A stretch of 31,786 nt of DNA, taken from the IMG/VR virus record IMGVR_UViG_3300006102_000005, positions 1 through 31,786 of that record; one strand, written 5' to 3'. This stretch comes from a virus. Made by a program: the position numbers and the translations under genes. Numbering within the stretch: position 1 is the first letter of the stretch; each line of letters starts with the position of its first letter. The notes under the pieces are model-generated. The model did not search any database and had not been told where the DNA came from. It saw nothing but the letters and a program-made list of their open reading frames with translations. Shown here piece after piece: positions 31,703 to 31,786 of this stretch.

Positions 31703-31786
31703 ATGGCCGGTTCACGCAGCGTTCAGCGCCCCGGATTTCTCCGATATTTGTCAAAACTTCTCCGACCGATTGCGCGGCTACTGCTG
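31703..31786 (+). CDS. Start of a further gene, partial (runs off the right edge)
   Basis: ATG at 31703, eleven bases after the previous stop, opens a frame of 28 codons to the window edge: MAGSRSVQRPGFLRYLSKLL and then more basic and leucine-rich residues. No Shine-Dalgarno site is seen. The spacing fits the next gene of the tail cluster, but 28 codons are not enough to be sure it is translated. Confidence 0.4.
   Translation, partial: MAGSRSVQRPGFLRYLSKLLRPIARLLL

Noticed and set aside
1-31786. tRNA, rRNA, insertion sequence or CRISPR features
   Set aside because: None was seen by eye. A tRNA scan and covariance-model search would be decisive and could not be run here.

Overview
The window is most of a Mu-like transposable phage or prophage, probably carried by a GC-rich member of the Verrucomicrobiota or a relative. 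Three things point to Mu: a DDE-type transposase, an AAA+ ATPase and a Gam-like DNA-end protector in one early operon, and a Mu-type packaging and head module (Mu gp28-like large terminase, gp29-like portal, protease/scaffold, major head protein, MuF-like protein). The host guess is weaker. It rests on high GC, the near absence of Shine-Dalgarno sites, dispersed GCGTCTCTGCGTT-type repeats in several gaps, and one secreted protein with a domain I associate with Verrucomicrobia and Planctomycetes. Neither phage end is visible, so the element runs past both edges of the window.

Layout. From 7579 down to base 1 everything is on the minus strand and reads as one early operon: a ribbon-helix-helix (RHH) regulator, seven small unknown or membrane proteins joined mostly by ATGA overlaps, a zinc-finger DUF3102-like protein, MuA-like transposase, MuB-like ATPase, Gam, and the start of another gene that leaves the window. 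From 7663 to the right end everything is on the plus strand: a second RHH regulator, a secreted coiled-coil protein, a lysis cassette (candidate unimolecular spanin, holin, endolysin), a membrane/coiled-coil protein, terminases, portal, protease/scaffold, decoration and major capsid proteins, connector and MuF-like proteins, tail tube, a collagen-like and beta-propeller fibre, tape measure, tail hub and two distal genes. No contractile sheath is seen, so the virion is probably siphovirus-like.

How the parts work together. The 83-base gap 7580-7662 separates two divergent RHH regulators that look like paralogues. Each has a -10-like element about 10 bases from its start codon, and each -10 overlaps a copy of GTATAGC, so the two proteins are good candidates for a compact early/late switch made from nearly leaderless promoters. 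The early operon would drive replicative transposition. The rightward genes would build and release particles.

The most unusual signals are this RHH switch; a 26-bp perfect palindrome inside an early gene; a repeated A/C-rich leader motif (AAAACCAACAMC) at an almost fixed distance from three late start codons, with AAACCC-rich leaders in the early operon; a portal with a possible toxin-like C-terminal domain; a candidate unimolecular spanin; and a seven-bladed propeller fibre behind a slippage-prone Gly-Ala-Thr repeat.
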